A stretch of DNA of 64,000 bases from Betaproteobacteria bacterium. Lineage in GTDB: Bacteria; Pseudomonadota; Gammaproteobacteria; Burkholderiales; Casimicrobiaceae. The notes under the pieces are model-generated. The model worked only from the letters and a program-made list of their open reading frames with translations, was not told where the DNA came from and made no database searches. Location of the stretch: positions 248,001 to 312,000 of the forward strand of contig JAAFIS010000001.1 in assembly GCA_013298695.1 (NCBI GenBank), in the 5' to 3' direction. A program made the position numbers and the translations under genes. Of this stretch, positions 9,268-17,419 are shown piece after piece (position 1 is the first letter of the stretch; every line of letters begins with the position of its first letter).

Positions 9268-9971
9268 TATTGGCTCTTCAGTACGATTTCTCGTACTGAT
9301 TCCGATTCGTGCTTTAGTCGCTCAACAAACGCAAAATCGTGCGACGCGATGAGCGCAGTGCCGCCCTCGCGAACGTAGCTCGCAATGAGTTTTGCAAGCG
9401 CAGTCGAGTTTTCGCGATCAAGCGCAGCGCTCGGCTCGTCGGCACAGAGCAGTTTCGGTTTTGCCAACAGTGCGCGCACCGCGCAGGCGCGAGAGGCTTG
9501 ACCGACGGAAATTGCGTTGGGCATCTTATCTGCAATCGTCGCGATACCGGCCGCGTCGAGCAGGGTGTGAGCGCGCACTCGGGCGTCAACCATCGTATTT
9601 CTAGTCGTGCGCATGGCCATAGAAATCGGCACCAGCACGTTCTCAAGCACCGAAAGCGGATGCAGCAGATGCACGCGCTGCGGCATCCAACCTACGATGC
9701 ACGGCCGAAGCGCATCGCGCTCTTTTTGTGAAACATCAGCAAGGTCGACGCCCGCTACACCCAATGAACCTTGCTCGCGGCGAAGCGCCAGCACACCGGT
9801 CGTGAGATGTAGCAGCGTCGATTTCCCTGACCCGGAGCGACCCGAAACAATCACGATTTCACCGGCCTCAATTGCGATGTCCGGCAGCGCGATGGTTGCA
9901 CCCGACGCGTAGCGAAACGCAGCGACGCGAATATCAGCGATCAGGCTTTCTGATGCGGTGTTAGGTTGCAC
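9267..9971 (-). CDS. LolD/MacB-like ABC ATPase
   Basis: 234 aa. Walker A GRSGSGKST (about residues 38-46), Q-loop WMPQRVHLLHPLSVLENV, a degenerate signature ISVGQASRACAVRALL in place of LSGGQ, Walker B KLLCADEPSAALD, and H-loop ASHD. The altered signature is common in divergent LolD-like ATPases. First gene of an operon with the FtsX/MacB permease and the DUF3299 protein. Confidence 0.85.
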   Translation of the reverse strand: MQPNTASESLIADIRVAAFRYASGATIALPDIAIEAGEIVIVSGRSGSGKSTLLHLTTGVLALRREQGSLGVAGVDLADVSQKERDALRPCIVGWMPQRVHLLHPLSVLENVLVPISMAMRTTRNTMVDARVRAHTLLDAAGIATIADKMPNAISVGQASRACAVRALLAKPKLLCADEPSAALDRENSTALAKLIASYVREGGTALIASHDFAFVERLKHESESVREIVLKSQ

Positions 9972-10002
9972 GTGAAAATGGAAGCGGGGTTATTGAAAGT
10001 AA

Positions 10003-10026
10003 AAAGGGTCGGCAAACCGACCCTTT
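10003..10026 (-). terminator. Rho-independent terminator of sodB
   Basis: Inverted repeat AAAGGGTCGG-CAAA-CCGACCCTTT beginning 23 bp past the sodB stop. On the minus strand the stem is followed by a run of five T. On the plus strand there is no proper T-run, so it most likely serves sodB. Confidence 0.8.
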
Positions 10027-10048
10027 GTCCGTAACAATCTGACCGCGT

Positions 10049-10651
10049 TTACGCAGACAAGTTCTTCTCGGCGAATTCCCAGTTCATCAACTTGTCGATG
10101 AGGGTTTCAACATATTTTGCGCGCAGGTTGCGATAGTCGACGTAGTAGGCGTGTTCCCACACATCGATCGTGAGCAGCGGCTTTTGACCCTTGGTGAAAG
10201 GCACCTCCGCGTTGCTCGTCTTCACGATCTTGAGGGTGTCGCCTTCTTGCACAAGCCATGCCCAGCCAGAGCCAAATTGGGTAACCGCAGCGTTGGCAAA
10301 TTCAGTTTTGAACTTGTCGTAATCACCAAACGCTTTGTCGATCATCGCCGCGATTTTGCCAGTCGGTTTGCCGCCGCCATTGGGCTTCAAGCTGTTCCAA
10401 TAAAACGTGTGATTCCAGATTTGCGCCGCGTTATTGAACACACCGGCCATATCCGCTTTGCCTGCGGAATGATTGATGATTTGCTCAAGCGACATTTGCG
10501 CGAGATCTTTGCCGTCGACCAACTTGTTCAAGTTGTCGACATAGGTCTTGTGATGCTTGCCGTAGTGAAAACCAATCGTCTCCGCAGAGATCATTGGCTC
10601 TAACGCATTGTCAGCGTAGGGCAGGGCGGGAAGGGAGAAGGGTGCGCTCAT
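10049..10651 (-). CDS. sodB: Superoxide dismutase [Fe]
   Basis: 200 aa cytoplasmic Fe/Mn-SOD. The N-terminal ETIGFHYGKHHKTYVDNLN carries the first metal His, AAQIWNHTFYWNSL the second His and the Gln typical of the Fe type, and DVWEHAYYVDYRN the last Asp and His ligands. Length matches SodB. It dismutates superoxide to oxygen and hydrogen peroxide. The start at 10651 has a Shine-Dalgarno-like AAGGAT upstream. It lies downstream of dksA on the same strand, separated by a 127-bp repeat element, with its own terminator after it. Confidence 0.95.
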   Translation of the reverse strand: MSAPFSLPALPYADNALEPMISAETIGFHYGKHHKTYVDNLNKLVDGKDLAQMSLEQIINHSAGKADMAGVFNNAAQIWNHTFYWNSLKPNGGGKPTGKIAAMIDKAFGDYDKFKTEFANAAVTQFGSGWAWLVQEGDTLKIVKTSNAEVPFTKGQKPLLTIDVWEHAYYVDYRNLRAKYVETLIDKLMNWEFAEKNLSA

Positions 10652-10691
10652 TATTCAATCCTTATTTTCAACAACAAAAAGTATGAGAAAT

Positions 10692-10818
10692 ATTTTCTGC
10701 GTCAGTGCGCGTAGCGAGCGGGAAGAGATTGCCCGGGAGAAGCACAGCCGTACGAATAGTACGGCGAGCATCGCAGCGGGCAAGCTCGCCCGCGCAGTAG
10801 CGCAATGACGCAGAAAAT
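10692..10818. repeat. 127-bp large palindromic repeat element
   Basis: The ends ATTTTCTGCGTCA (10692-10704) and TGACGCAGAAAAT (10806-10818) are perfect 13-bp inverted repeats. The interior is also self-complementary: TGCGCGTAGCGAGCGGG matches CCCGC...GTAGCGCA, and the centre is CCGTAC-GAATA-GTACGG. The whole could fold into one long imperfect hairpin. It fills the gap between sodB and dksA, and its right end overlaps the dksA stop codon. No coding signal. Best read as a REP/BIME-like intergenic repeat. Confidence 0.75.
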
Positions 10819-11663
10819 CAGTCGCCGAAGAGCTTTTGCATCCGCTCCCGCCGCTCCTGCGCCTCAATAGAAAGTGTGGCCGTTGGCCGCGCAATCAAGC
10901 GACCCAAACCAATGGGTTCACCTGTTTCTTCACACCAGCCAAAACTGCCGTCGTCGATCATGCGAATGACTTTGTCGACTTTCTTCAGCAGCTTTCGTTC
11001 ACGATCACGAGTTCGCAGCTCAAGGGTGTATTCCTCTTCCTGCGTTGCGCGGTCTGACGGATCAGTGGCCACTTCTACGTCGCGCAAATGCTCGCCCGTG
11101 TCGGTTGCGTTATGGATGATCTGGCTGCGCAGCTCGGTGAGTTTTTCTTTGAAAAACGCAAGCTGAGCTTTGCTCATGTATTCAGATTCGGGTTGTTTCA
11201 TGATCTCAGCTTCGGTGAGACCAGCATATTTTTTGTGTGCGTCGAGAGAGAGGACTACAGCTTTCGGCGCAGCTGCGGGGGCAGCGGATTGAACGGTATT
11301 AGTTTTTGCCACGTTGTTTTGTGAGGAGGAACGATCAATAAAGGTCACAGCTGGATCCAGTTTGCTGGATCTTGCTGAAACGGGTGGAGTCACGGACGCT
11401 GCGGCCTTTGCAGGCGGCTTGAGCGCCACGGGCGCCGGTTTTGCGGCGACCTTTGTTTTAGCAGCGGCAGCTTGCGTTTTTGTTACGGGCGCCGGTCGCG
11501 CCGCAACGGCTGGTTTTGCCTTAACGACTGTGGGCGCGGGCTTTGCGGACGCTTTCGGCGCTGGCTTCGTTGCAACTTTCGCTTTCGCGGCAGGTGCGGG
11601 TCGCTTCACGGTTGCAACCGCTTTTTTGACCGAGACCGGTTTTTTCTTCGCAGTAGTTGCCAT
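10818..11663 (-). CDS. dksA: RNA polymerase-binding factor DksA (one-Cys type)
   Basis: 281 aa from the ATG at 11663, which has AGGGAAGG upstream. The first 120 or so residues are Lys/Ala/Pro-rich and low complexity. The conserved DksA part starts around residue 145 with GLTEAEIMKQPESEYMSKAQL, followed by the coiled coil with its acidic tip (DPSDRATQEEEY), then the C-terminal finger. Of the four zinc cysteines only the first remains (FGWCEETGEPIGLGR...ATLSIEAQERRER; the others are T, S and A). This variant is normal in alpha- and betaproteobacteria and still works with ppGpp in tested cases. It modulates rRNA and amino-acid promoters through the RNAP secondary channel. Confidence 0.92.
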   Translation of the reverse strand: MATTAKKKPVSVKKAVATVKRPAPAAKAKVATKPAPKASAKPAPTVVKAKPAVAARPAPVTKTQAAAAKTKVAAKPAPVALKPPAKAAASVTPPVSARSSKLDPAVTFIDRSSSQNNVAKTNTVQSAAPAAAPKAVVLSLDAHKKYAGLTEAEIMKQPESEYMSKAQLAFFKEKLTELRSQIIHNATDTGEHLRDVEVATDPSDRATQEEEYTLELRTRDRERKLLKKVDKVIRMIDDGSFGWCEETGEPIGLGRLIARPTATLSIEAQERRERMQKLFGD

Positions 11664-11955
11664 TTCGAACCGAACGCCTTCCCTGAGAATCTTGTTGTAG
11701 CCCCGGCGGGGCGCGCTGAAACCAGAATCTTGACCGACTTTACCCAACATTTCGAAGGGCGGCGGATTATATCCATACGGCATCTGCAATGACACTTTGA
11801 AACGGTCAGCACAGACAACCGCCGAGTGTAACCACTTTCGGTTCAACGAAAATGGTGGGTTAATACACACTTTCCAGCGCGGCGTTTGCGGCGAGGTCTG
11901 CATCTTCAGGCGCCGCGCAAGCCGCGCAAACCTGTTTCAAGTCGTCATCCAACCC

Positions 11956-12990
11956 ATGTCAGAAAACATCACACTCACCCGCCCCGACGATTTTCATGTG
12001 CATTTGCGAGACGGTGTGGGCTTGAATGCGGTGGTGCCGCTCACCGCAGCACAATTTGAGCGTGCGCTAGTCATGCCGAATCTAAAGCCGCCGGTTACCA
12101 CCGTTGCTCAGGCAAAACCGTACTTTGATCGCATTAAAGCCGCGCTGAATCCGGATCAAACCTTCACGCCCTTGATGACGCTCTATCTCACCGATAACAC
12201 GAAAGCCGATGAAATCGAGCGTGTGAAAGAAAGTGATTTTGTTCATGCGCTCAAGTATTACCCGGCGGGCGCAACAACGAATTCCGATTCCGGTGTAACG
12301 GATCTGTCGAAGGTTTACGGTGCGCTTGAGGCCATGCAGCAACACGGCGTAGTGCTTTGCTTGCACGGGGAAGTCACGCATGCGGAGGTCGACGTTTTTG
12401 ATCGTGAAGCGCGCTTTGTGGATTCGCTATTGCAGCAAATCGTGCGCGATTTCCCGGCGCTCAAAGTAGTCGTCGAACACATCACCACCTCCGAGGCGAC
12501 CGACTTCGTGCGCGCCGCCGGAGACAACATTGCGGCGACCATCACGCCGCAACATCTGCTCTACAACCGCAACGCAATTTTCACGGGCGGCATTCGCCCC
12601 CATTTCTACTGCTTACCAATCCTGAAACGTGAGTCGCATCGCCAATCGTTGATTGCCGCAGCCACCTCGGGTTCAGCAAAGTTTTTCTTGGGCACCGACA
12701 GCGCGCCGCACGCCAAAGGCACCAAGGAAAACGCTTGCGGTTGCGCGGGCTGTTTCACCGCGCACGCTGCAATGGAGCTGTATGCGGAAGCCTTCGAAGA
12801 CGCGAATTCGCTCGACAAACTCGACGATTTCGCAAGCCGATTTGGCGCCGAGTTCTATGGCTTACCACGCAACACGCAAACGGTCACGCTCACCAAAACC
12901 GAATGGACACCGCCTGCTGAGTTTGCGTTTGGCAATGACACGGTCGTCGCGCTCACCGCAGGGCAAACGCTGCGCTGGAAGCTCAACTAG
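11956..12990 (+). CDS. pyrC: Dihydroorotase PyrC
   Basis: 344 aa, the length of the class II (E. coli PyrC type) enzyme. The ATG at 11956 is chosen because the conserved N-terminus follows at once: RPDDFHVHLRDG with the two metal His. Other marks are the carbamylated-Lys region ALKYYPAGATTNSDSGV, LHGE and H in VVEHITT, and LGTDSAPH with the catalytic Asp. It closes carbamoyl-aspartate to dihydroorotate in pyrimidine synthesis, with zinc. It is divergent from dksA with 292 bp between starts; that gap shows no other gene. pyrE lies 9 kb further on. Confidence 0.95.
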   Translation: MSENITLTRPDDFHVHLRDGVGLNAVVPLTAAQFERALVMPNLKPPVTTVAQAKPYFDRIKAALNPDQTFTPLMTLYLTDNTKADEIERVKESDFVHALKYYPAGATTNSDSGVTDLSKVYGALEAMQQHGVVLCLHGEVTHAEVDVFDREARFVDSLLQQIVRDFPALKVVVEHITTSEATDFVRAAGDNIAATITPQHLLYNRNAIFTGGIRPHFYCLPILKRESHRQSLIAAATSGSAKFFLGTDSAPHAKGTKENACGCAGCFTAHAAMELYAEAFEDANSLDKLDDFASRFGAEFYGLPRNTQTVTLTKTEWTPPAEFAFGNDTVVALTAGQTLRWKLN

Positions 12991-13244
12991 TTGGCAATAG
13001 CTATCCAAGCGATTGACCGGTTTAAATGGGCCATAAGCGTAATAAATGAAATTAATGTGAATCTAATTTATCTGCATTTACGCCCAAGAAAACAGCGGCT
13101 TAATCTTGAAAGTTAAATCGACATTCTTACTCACTTTAGCCTGACAAAACTGCGTGAGGTGCAACACACTTTTGCGACAGATTTCGCTGGTCTCGCAAAT
13201 TCGCGCAGGTTTACTTCAGCGAACCGCGCGTCGATGCCTGGCGG

Positions 13245-14225
13245 TCAGTTCAGCCTGCCCGTGTATCGAGAAAACGTTCTCACACCAACCAGAACGCCGA
13301 TCACCAACAGCGCGATGCCGGCCGCTTCGAGCAAGCTTGGCGCACGCCAGTACACGAGGTACGCGTAGCCGAGCGCTGCGAGCGTTTCGAACACAATCAG
13401 CTGCCCGGTTAACGCGGTTGGCGTGTTCTTGCTCGCGATGTTCCACAGTAACGTGCCAAGCCACGACGCGCTGAACCCAATAGCAAACATCAGCCACCAA
13501 AACTTTGTTGATGCGTCGCCCAGCTTGGAGAAACCGAACGAAGCGTTTCCGGTGAATTCAAAGTACGCCAGTGTTATCGCGAAGCCAACCGCCGCAATCG
13601 GCAAGGTCGCGATGCCCTGCGCGCTCGCCCAGGTCAAGGACGAATGCTTAGGATGCGCATTTAACCAACGCGCGTTGAAGATCGGATACCAAGTCCACGC
13701 CGCCACTGCGATGAATGCGAGCACTGCACCGACTAAATAGTTCGTTAAGTTTGCCGTCGAATCACCTGCACCGATCCGCTGCAGCTGGTCGGTGTTCACA
13801 AAAAGAAGTCCTGCAACAATCAACACAAGCGATGGCGCAAGCGCAAGCCACGGAAATTTCTTCTCTTGCGCATCAAGCAAGTTCGAAGCAATCGCAATTA
13901 CCACTGGCAACGTGCCGATAATGAGCGTTGGCAAGGGCGCACCCGCCAATTGAATTGCGGCGGAAAGTGTGACGTAGTAAATGAAATTGCCGATCAACGA
14001 TAACTTCGTCGCGATCCACCAATCATTGCGCGTGAGCGCGCGCAGCTCTGCGCGAAACCACCAGGCGATCGGCAGTGTGACCAGTCCGAACGCGAGGTAG
14101 CGCCCAAAGGTTAAAAGTGTCGCCGGATAGTTGGGCAAAAGCAGAGGCGCTACGAAAACGAGCCCCCAAAGTAATCCCGCACCCAGTGCGGCAGCGATAC
14201 CAACGGCAAGCTTATTTTCATTCAT
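13245..14225 (-). CDS. EamA/DMT-family transporter
   Basis: 326 aa with about ten hydrophobic helices in two halves (drug/metabolite transporter fold). The N-terminal GAGLLWGLVFVAPLLL and second-half WYPIFNARWL...SLTWASAQG segments match EamA repeats. It sits at the inner membrane and probably exports a metabolite or amino acid; the substrate cannot be inferred. The 254 bp between it and pyrC are AT-rich and I see no gene there. Divergently transcribed from the hydroxyacyl-CoA dehydrogenase gene. Confidence 0.8.
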   Translation of the reverse strand: MNENKLAVGIAAALGAGLLWGLVFVAPLLLPNYPATLLTFGRYLAFGLVTLPIAWWFRAELRALTRNDWWIATKLSLIGNFIYYVTLSAAIQLAGAPLPTLIIGTLPVVIAIASNLLDAQEKKFPWLALAPSLVLIVAGLLFVNTDQLQRIGAGDSTANLTNYLVGAVLAFIAVAAWTWYPIFNARWLNAHPKHSSLTWASAQGIATLPIAAVGFAITLAYFEFTGNASFGFSKLGDASTKFWWLMFAIGFSASWLGTLLWNIASKNTPTALTGQLIVFETLAALGYAYLVYWRAPSLLEAAGIALLVIGVLVGVRTFSRYTGRLN

Positions 14226-14381
14226 GCAAACATTGTTTCATGTCGCCTTGATCGACGTTTTTGAAGATTCGTAGAATTGAGTGCTTACTCGCGGGCGGCT
14301 CCCTCTCATGCAGCGCCGGAGAGACAGCCAGTTCGCGCAACGCAAACGAATTTTCATTACTAATTTAAACAAGTCACCATC

Positions 14382-15233
14382 ATGAACATTAAACACGTAG
14401 GCATCATCGGCGCAGGCACCATGGGCAACGGCATCGCACAGGCATGCGCGGTCGTTGGCATTCAGGTCACCATGATGGATGTCAACGCCGCAGCGCTTGA
14501 AAAGGGCGTCGCAGCTGTGAGCGGCAGCCTGGATCGGTTACTCAAAAAAGAAAAAATCACCGCAGAGCAAAAAACTGCCGCGATGGCAAAGATCAAAACG
14601 ACATCGAACCTCGCCGATCTCGTCGCCTGCGATTACGTGATCGAAGCCGCGACTGAAAGCGAGGCGCTCAAAATCAAAATCCTTAAAGACCTCGATGCGA
14701 TTTTGAAACCAGAAACGATCATCGCAACGAACACCTCATCGATTTCGATCACTCAACTTGCCGCCGCAACGAAGCGCGCAGATCGTTTCATTGGCATGCA
14801 CTTTTTCAATCCAGTGCCGATGATGGCGTTGGTTGAATTAATTCGCGGACTTGCTACTAGCAACGAAACGCTCGTTACGGCACACGCATTCTCCGTCGCA
14901 CTCGGTAAAACGCCGATCACCGTGAAAAATTCGCCCGGCTTCGTGGTCAATCGCATTTTGTGCCCGATGATTAACGAAGCGATTTTCTGCCTACAAGAAG
15001 GTCTCGCCACCGCCGAAGACATTGATAACGGCATGAAGCTCGGCACCAATCATCCGATTGGTCCGCTCGCGCTCGCCGACATGATCGGCCTCGATGTGAT
15101 GATCGCGGTGATGAATGTGTTCTATGAAGGCTTCAATGATCCGAAATATCGTCCTGCGCCGCTCCTGAAAGAAATGGTGGCAGCGGGATATTTAGGACGC
15201 AAAACCGGGCGTGGTTTTTACACGTACGCATAA
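14382..15233 (+). CDS. hbd: 3-hydroxybutyryl-CoA dehydrogenase
   Basis: 283 aa, the single-domain short form. The Rossmann motif IIGAGTMGNGIAQACA (about residues 8-23) binds NAD(H). The active-site block DRFIGMHFFNPVPMMALVELI holds the catalytic His, followed by KTPITVKNSPGFVVNRI and the C-terminal domain ending GRKTGRGFYTYA. It oxidises 3-hydroxyacyl-CoA to 3-oxoacyl-CoA in short-chain fatty acid or PHB-related metabolism, or a phenylacetate-type pathway (PaaH). Its TAA stop overlaps the next ATG (TAATG), coupling it to the DUF4440 gene. Confidence 0.9.
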   Translation: MNIKHVGIIGAGTMGNGIAQACAVVGIQVTMMDVNAAALEKGVAAVSGSLDRLLKKEKITAEQKTAAMAKIKTTSNLADLVACDYVIEAATESEALKIKILKDLDAILKPETIIATNTSSISITQLAAATKRADRFIGMHFFNPVPMMALVELIRGLATSNETLVTAHAFSVALGKTPITVKNSPGFVVNRILCPMINEAIFCLQEGLATAEDIDNGMKLGTNHPIGPLALADMIGLDVMIAVMNVFYEGFNDPKYRPAPLLKEMVAAGYLGRKTGRGFYTYA

Positions 15234-15628
15234 TGCTTTCCAACCGCGATATCGCGACGCTGCAGCGCCTCGAGGAAGAACTGTGGGTTGCGCAAACGCG
15301 CTTTGACCAGTCTTACATGAACGAGATTTTCGCGCCAGATTTTCTTGAGTTCGGGCGTTCAGGAAATGTGTGGTCTCGCGCGGAATTGCTGTCGAAAAGT
15401 GCACCATCGATTGCGGCGGTGTTGCCGTTGCCCGAATTTGCAGTTCGCGAAATCACTTCGGACGTGATTCAGGCAACTTACAACAGCATCGTTACTTACG
15501 ACGGCGTCGTTGAGTACGGTCGTCGGTCTTCAATTTGGTCTCGTGCTAGTACGCCCGCTGGCTGGCAACTGCGTTTTCATCAGGGCACGCCGTTTGTTCC
15601 TGCTTCGCCCAGAGGGCGGGCACTTTGA
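15233..15628 (+). CDS. DUF4440 / SnoaL-like protein
   Basis: 131 aa with a SnoaL/NTF2-like pattern: LQRLEEELWVAQTRFDQSYMNEIFAPDFLEFGRSG at the N-terminus and the strand IVTYDGVVEYGRRSSIWSR later. Such cone-fold proteins bind or isomerise small hydrophobic molecules, but no catalytic residues are assigned here. Both ends overlap neighbours by one to four bases (TAATG at 15231-15235 and TTGA at 15625-15628), so the three genes form a translationally coupled operon. Confidence 0.75.
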   Translation: MLSNRDIATLQRLEEELWVAQTRFDQSYMNEIFAPDFLEFGRSGNVWSRAELLSKSAPSIAAVLPLPEFAVREITSDVIQATYNSIVTYDGVVEYGRRSSIWSRASTPAGWQLRFHQGTPFVPASPRGRAL

Positions 15629-16806
15629 CGACGAATCGCTACGAGGCGATTGATCTCGCGCGCGGCGCCGCGCTGTTGGGCGTCGCGCTCGTGAATGTGC
15701 ATGCCGCTGCGCGCGGTTGGTCGAGCCATTACGCGCTCGACCTAGCCTCGCACTGGGGTGACGTTGTCGTGGAATACATCGTTGCGCTGATGTTCTCGCA
15801 TCGCTCATTCCCGATGCTCGCTTTTTTGTTTGGTGCTGGCATCGTGATGCAGTGGCAGCGTTCGGTATCGGCCGACGTCGGCGTCGACAACGCGCGAGCG
15901 ATCTCGCTGCGCACGCTTCGGTCGCGCTACGGCGCGCTCTTCGTGTTCGGCATTGTGCTTGGGTTGCTTCTGTGGCCCGGCGATATCGTTTCTACCTATT
16001 CTTTGATCGCCTTGGTTGCGCTTTGGCGGTGGCCGAAAAGCGACGCGCGGTTGCGGCTTTGGGCCATTGTGGCAAGCGTGCTAGCGTTGTCAACTTATTC
16101 TCTAATCGCGATTGCGCTGTTGACGGATTCGGGCAGTTCATCGTTTCCGATGTCTGAGGCTTCATCGTTTGCACAAGTGAGTATTGTTCGGGCACTCGCA
16201 ATGCACCCGTTCGAATTCCTAACGTCCGGTCTTGCACAAGTTGCGCTGGCAGAGGTCTGGTGTGCGGTGCTCGTCGGGATGTGGTGCGCGCAGACCGGGA
16301 GGTTTACGCGTTGGCTAAATTCCGAACGGCGCGTCACTCCTTGGTTTGTTTTCGGATTCGCGTTGCTCGCGATCGGCACTTTGCTTGAACTCTACGGATC
16401 GACGCAGGGCGGCTGGCGGTATTTCAACGGTGGTGCATACGGCGATTTGTGGATGTTGGTCGCGCTTCCTTTCACGATGATCGGCAGCGTTTTTGCTTGG
16501 CTAGCGCTGATGAAAAGCTGGCGAACCGGCCTATTTCCTGCGCTGCGCTCATTGGTGTCCGCTGCTGGGAAAACACCACTCACTCAATTCTTCGGCCAAT
16601 CACTGGTGTTTGCGATTGTTTTTAACAACAGTCTGATTGGTTGGCACGGTGACATGGGCCGCGCGGCGTACTCTGGCGTCGCTGTGCTCACCTTTGTGTT
16701 GTGGGCAGGCTTTGCGCGAGCGTGGCTTGCGGCGGGCCACCCGCGCGGCCCCGTTGAGGGCGCGTGGCTCGCGGTCGCGGCGCGATTTGGAAAGCGCCGG
16801 GTTTAG
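15625..16806 (+). CDS. DUF418 (YeiB-like) membrane protein
   Basis: 393 aa, about eight to ten membrane helices. The N-terminal RYEAIDLARGAALLGVALVN and C-terminal GKTPLTQFFGQSLV (about residues 313-326) segments are the DUF418 hallmarks. It uses a TTG start inside the stop of the DUF4440 gene (TTGA overlap). No closer ATG gives the conserved start. The function of YeiB-type proteins is not settled; acyltransferase-like membrane folds have been proposed. Last gene of the operon with hbd. Confidence 0.75.
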   Translation: MTTNRYEAIDLARGAALLGVALVNVHAAARGWSSHYALDLASHWGDVVVEYIVALMFSHRSFPMLAFLFGAGIVMQWQRSVSADVGVDNARAISLRTLRSRYGALFVFGIVLGLLLWPGDIVSTYSLIALVALWRWPKSDARLRLWAIVASVLALSTYSLIAIALLTDSGSSSFPMSEASSFAQVSIVRALAMHPFEFLTSGLAQVALAEVWCAVLVGMWCAQTGRFTRWLNSERRVTPWFVFGFALLAIGTLLELYGSTQGGWRYFNGGAYGDLWMLVALPFTMIGSVFAWLALMKSWRTGLFPALRSLVSAAGKTPLTQFFGQSLVFAIVFNNSLIGWHGDMGRAAYSGVAVLTFVLWAGFARAWLAAGHPRGPVEGAWLAVAARFGKRRV

Positions 16807-16867
16807 TGCTTCCCGCGCGCCGCAGTCGGTGGCACAATCACCAGTCCCGATCTGGATTGGAGCTGTT

Positions 16868-17242
16868 ATGAAGTTTGCACGTTGTTTGTCACAGTCGCTG
16901 ATCGTGGCGACGATTACGCTGGCGGCCTCTGCTCAAGCCAACATTTGTTACGTTGTCTACGACCGCAATGATCAGGTCGTCTATCGCGACATTCGCTCTC
17001 CGATTGACCTGTCACAACAAATCGGTCCACAGGTCAATGCCAAATGGCGTGGTGGCGCGCTGGTGATCGTCGGCGAAGCATTGAAATGCATTCCGCTTGA
17101 GGGCGTTGATAGCGTTGCAAACGCCGCGAGCGCAACTGCAGCGACCACTGAAGCAGGTGCGACAAGTTCGAGCGGCGACGCTTCGAAGGCGCCCGCAAAA
17201 GGTAAGCGAGGCGGTAAAAAGGCAGCGGCAACTGGCGCGTAG
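16868..17242 (+). CDS. Small exported protein, unknown function
   Basis: 124 aa from the ATG at 16868. Signal peptide about 1-24 (hydrophobic SLIVATITLAASAQA), then NICYVVYDRNDQVVYRDIRSPIDLS and a two-cysteine core (C26 and the Cys in EALKCIPLE) that could form one disulfide. The last 45 residues are a low-complexity Ala/Ser/Lys tail. I recall similar small secreted proteins in Burkholderiales but no function. It stands alone between the DUF418 gene and a convergent ABC-F gene. Confidence 0.65.
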   Translation: MKFARCLSQSLIVATITLAASAQANICYVVYDRNDQVVYRDIRSPIDLSQQIGPQVNAKWRGGALVIVGEALKCIPLEGVDSVANAASATAATTEAGATSSSGDASKAPAKGKRGGKKAAATGA

Positions 17243-17280
17243 CGAATTGCGATATTTTCAGGTCACAAATTTAATCCGCT

Positions 17281-17302
17281 AGCGCCTATTCGCTTGGGCG
17301 CT
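17281..17302. repeat. Short palindrome AGCGCC/GGCGCT
   Basis: AGCGCC and GGCGCT flank a 10-base loop containing CGCTTGG. It lies in the 177-bp gap after the exported-protein gene, facing the convergent ABC-F gene. It may be a weak bidirectional terminator or another member of the CGCCC palindrome family. No T-run. Confidence 0.35.
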
Positions 17303-17419
17303 GTGCGTGTTTAGCGGCGTTATCGAAATAGTGGCGTAATTTCGTTTTCGCCCATTACGAATGCCGCAGTGACGAAATAGCTGAAACCTGACTGGACTTT
17401 GCGCCCCAAAAGCGTTGCC

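Noticed and set aside
10655-10894. 79-aa minus-strand frame between sodB and dksA
   Set aside because: It lies almost wholly in the 127-bp repeat and overlaps the dksA end.
11314-11700. Ala/Gly-rich plus-strand frame of 128 aa
   Set aside because: It is the complement of the Lys/Ala-rich arm of dksA, so its openness comes from composition.
11797-11955. N-terminal extension of pyrC by 53 residues
   Set aside because: Conserved PyrC sequence begins right after the ATG at 11956, and family length fits only that start.
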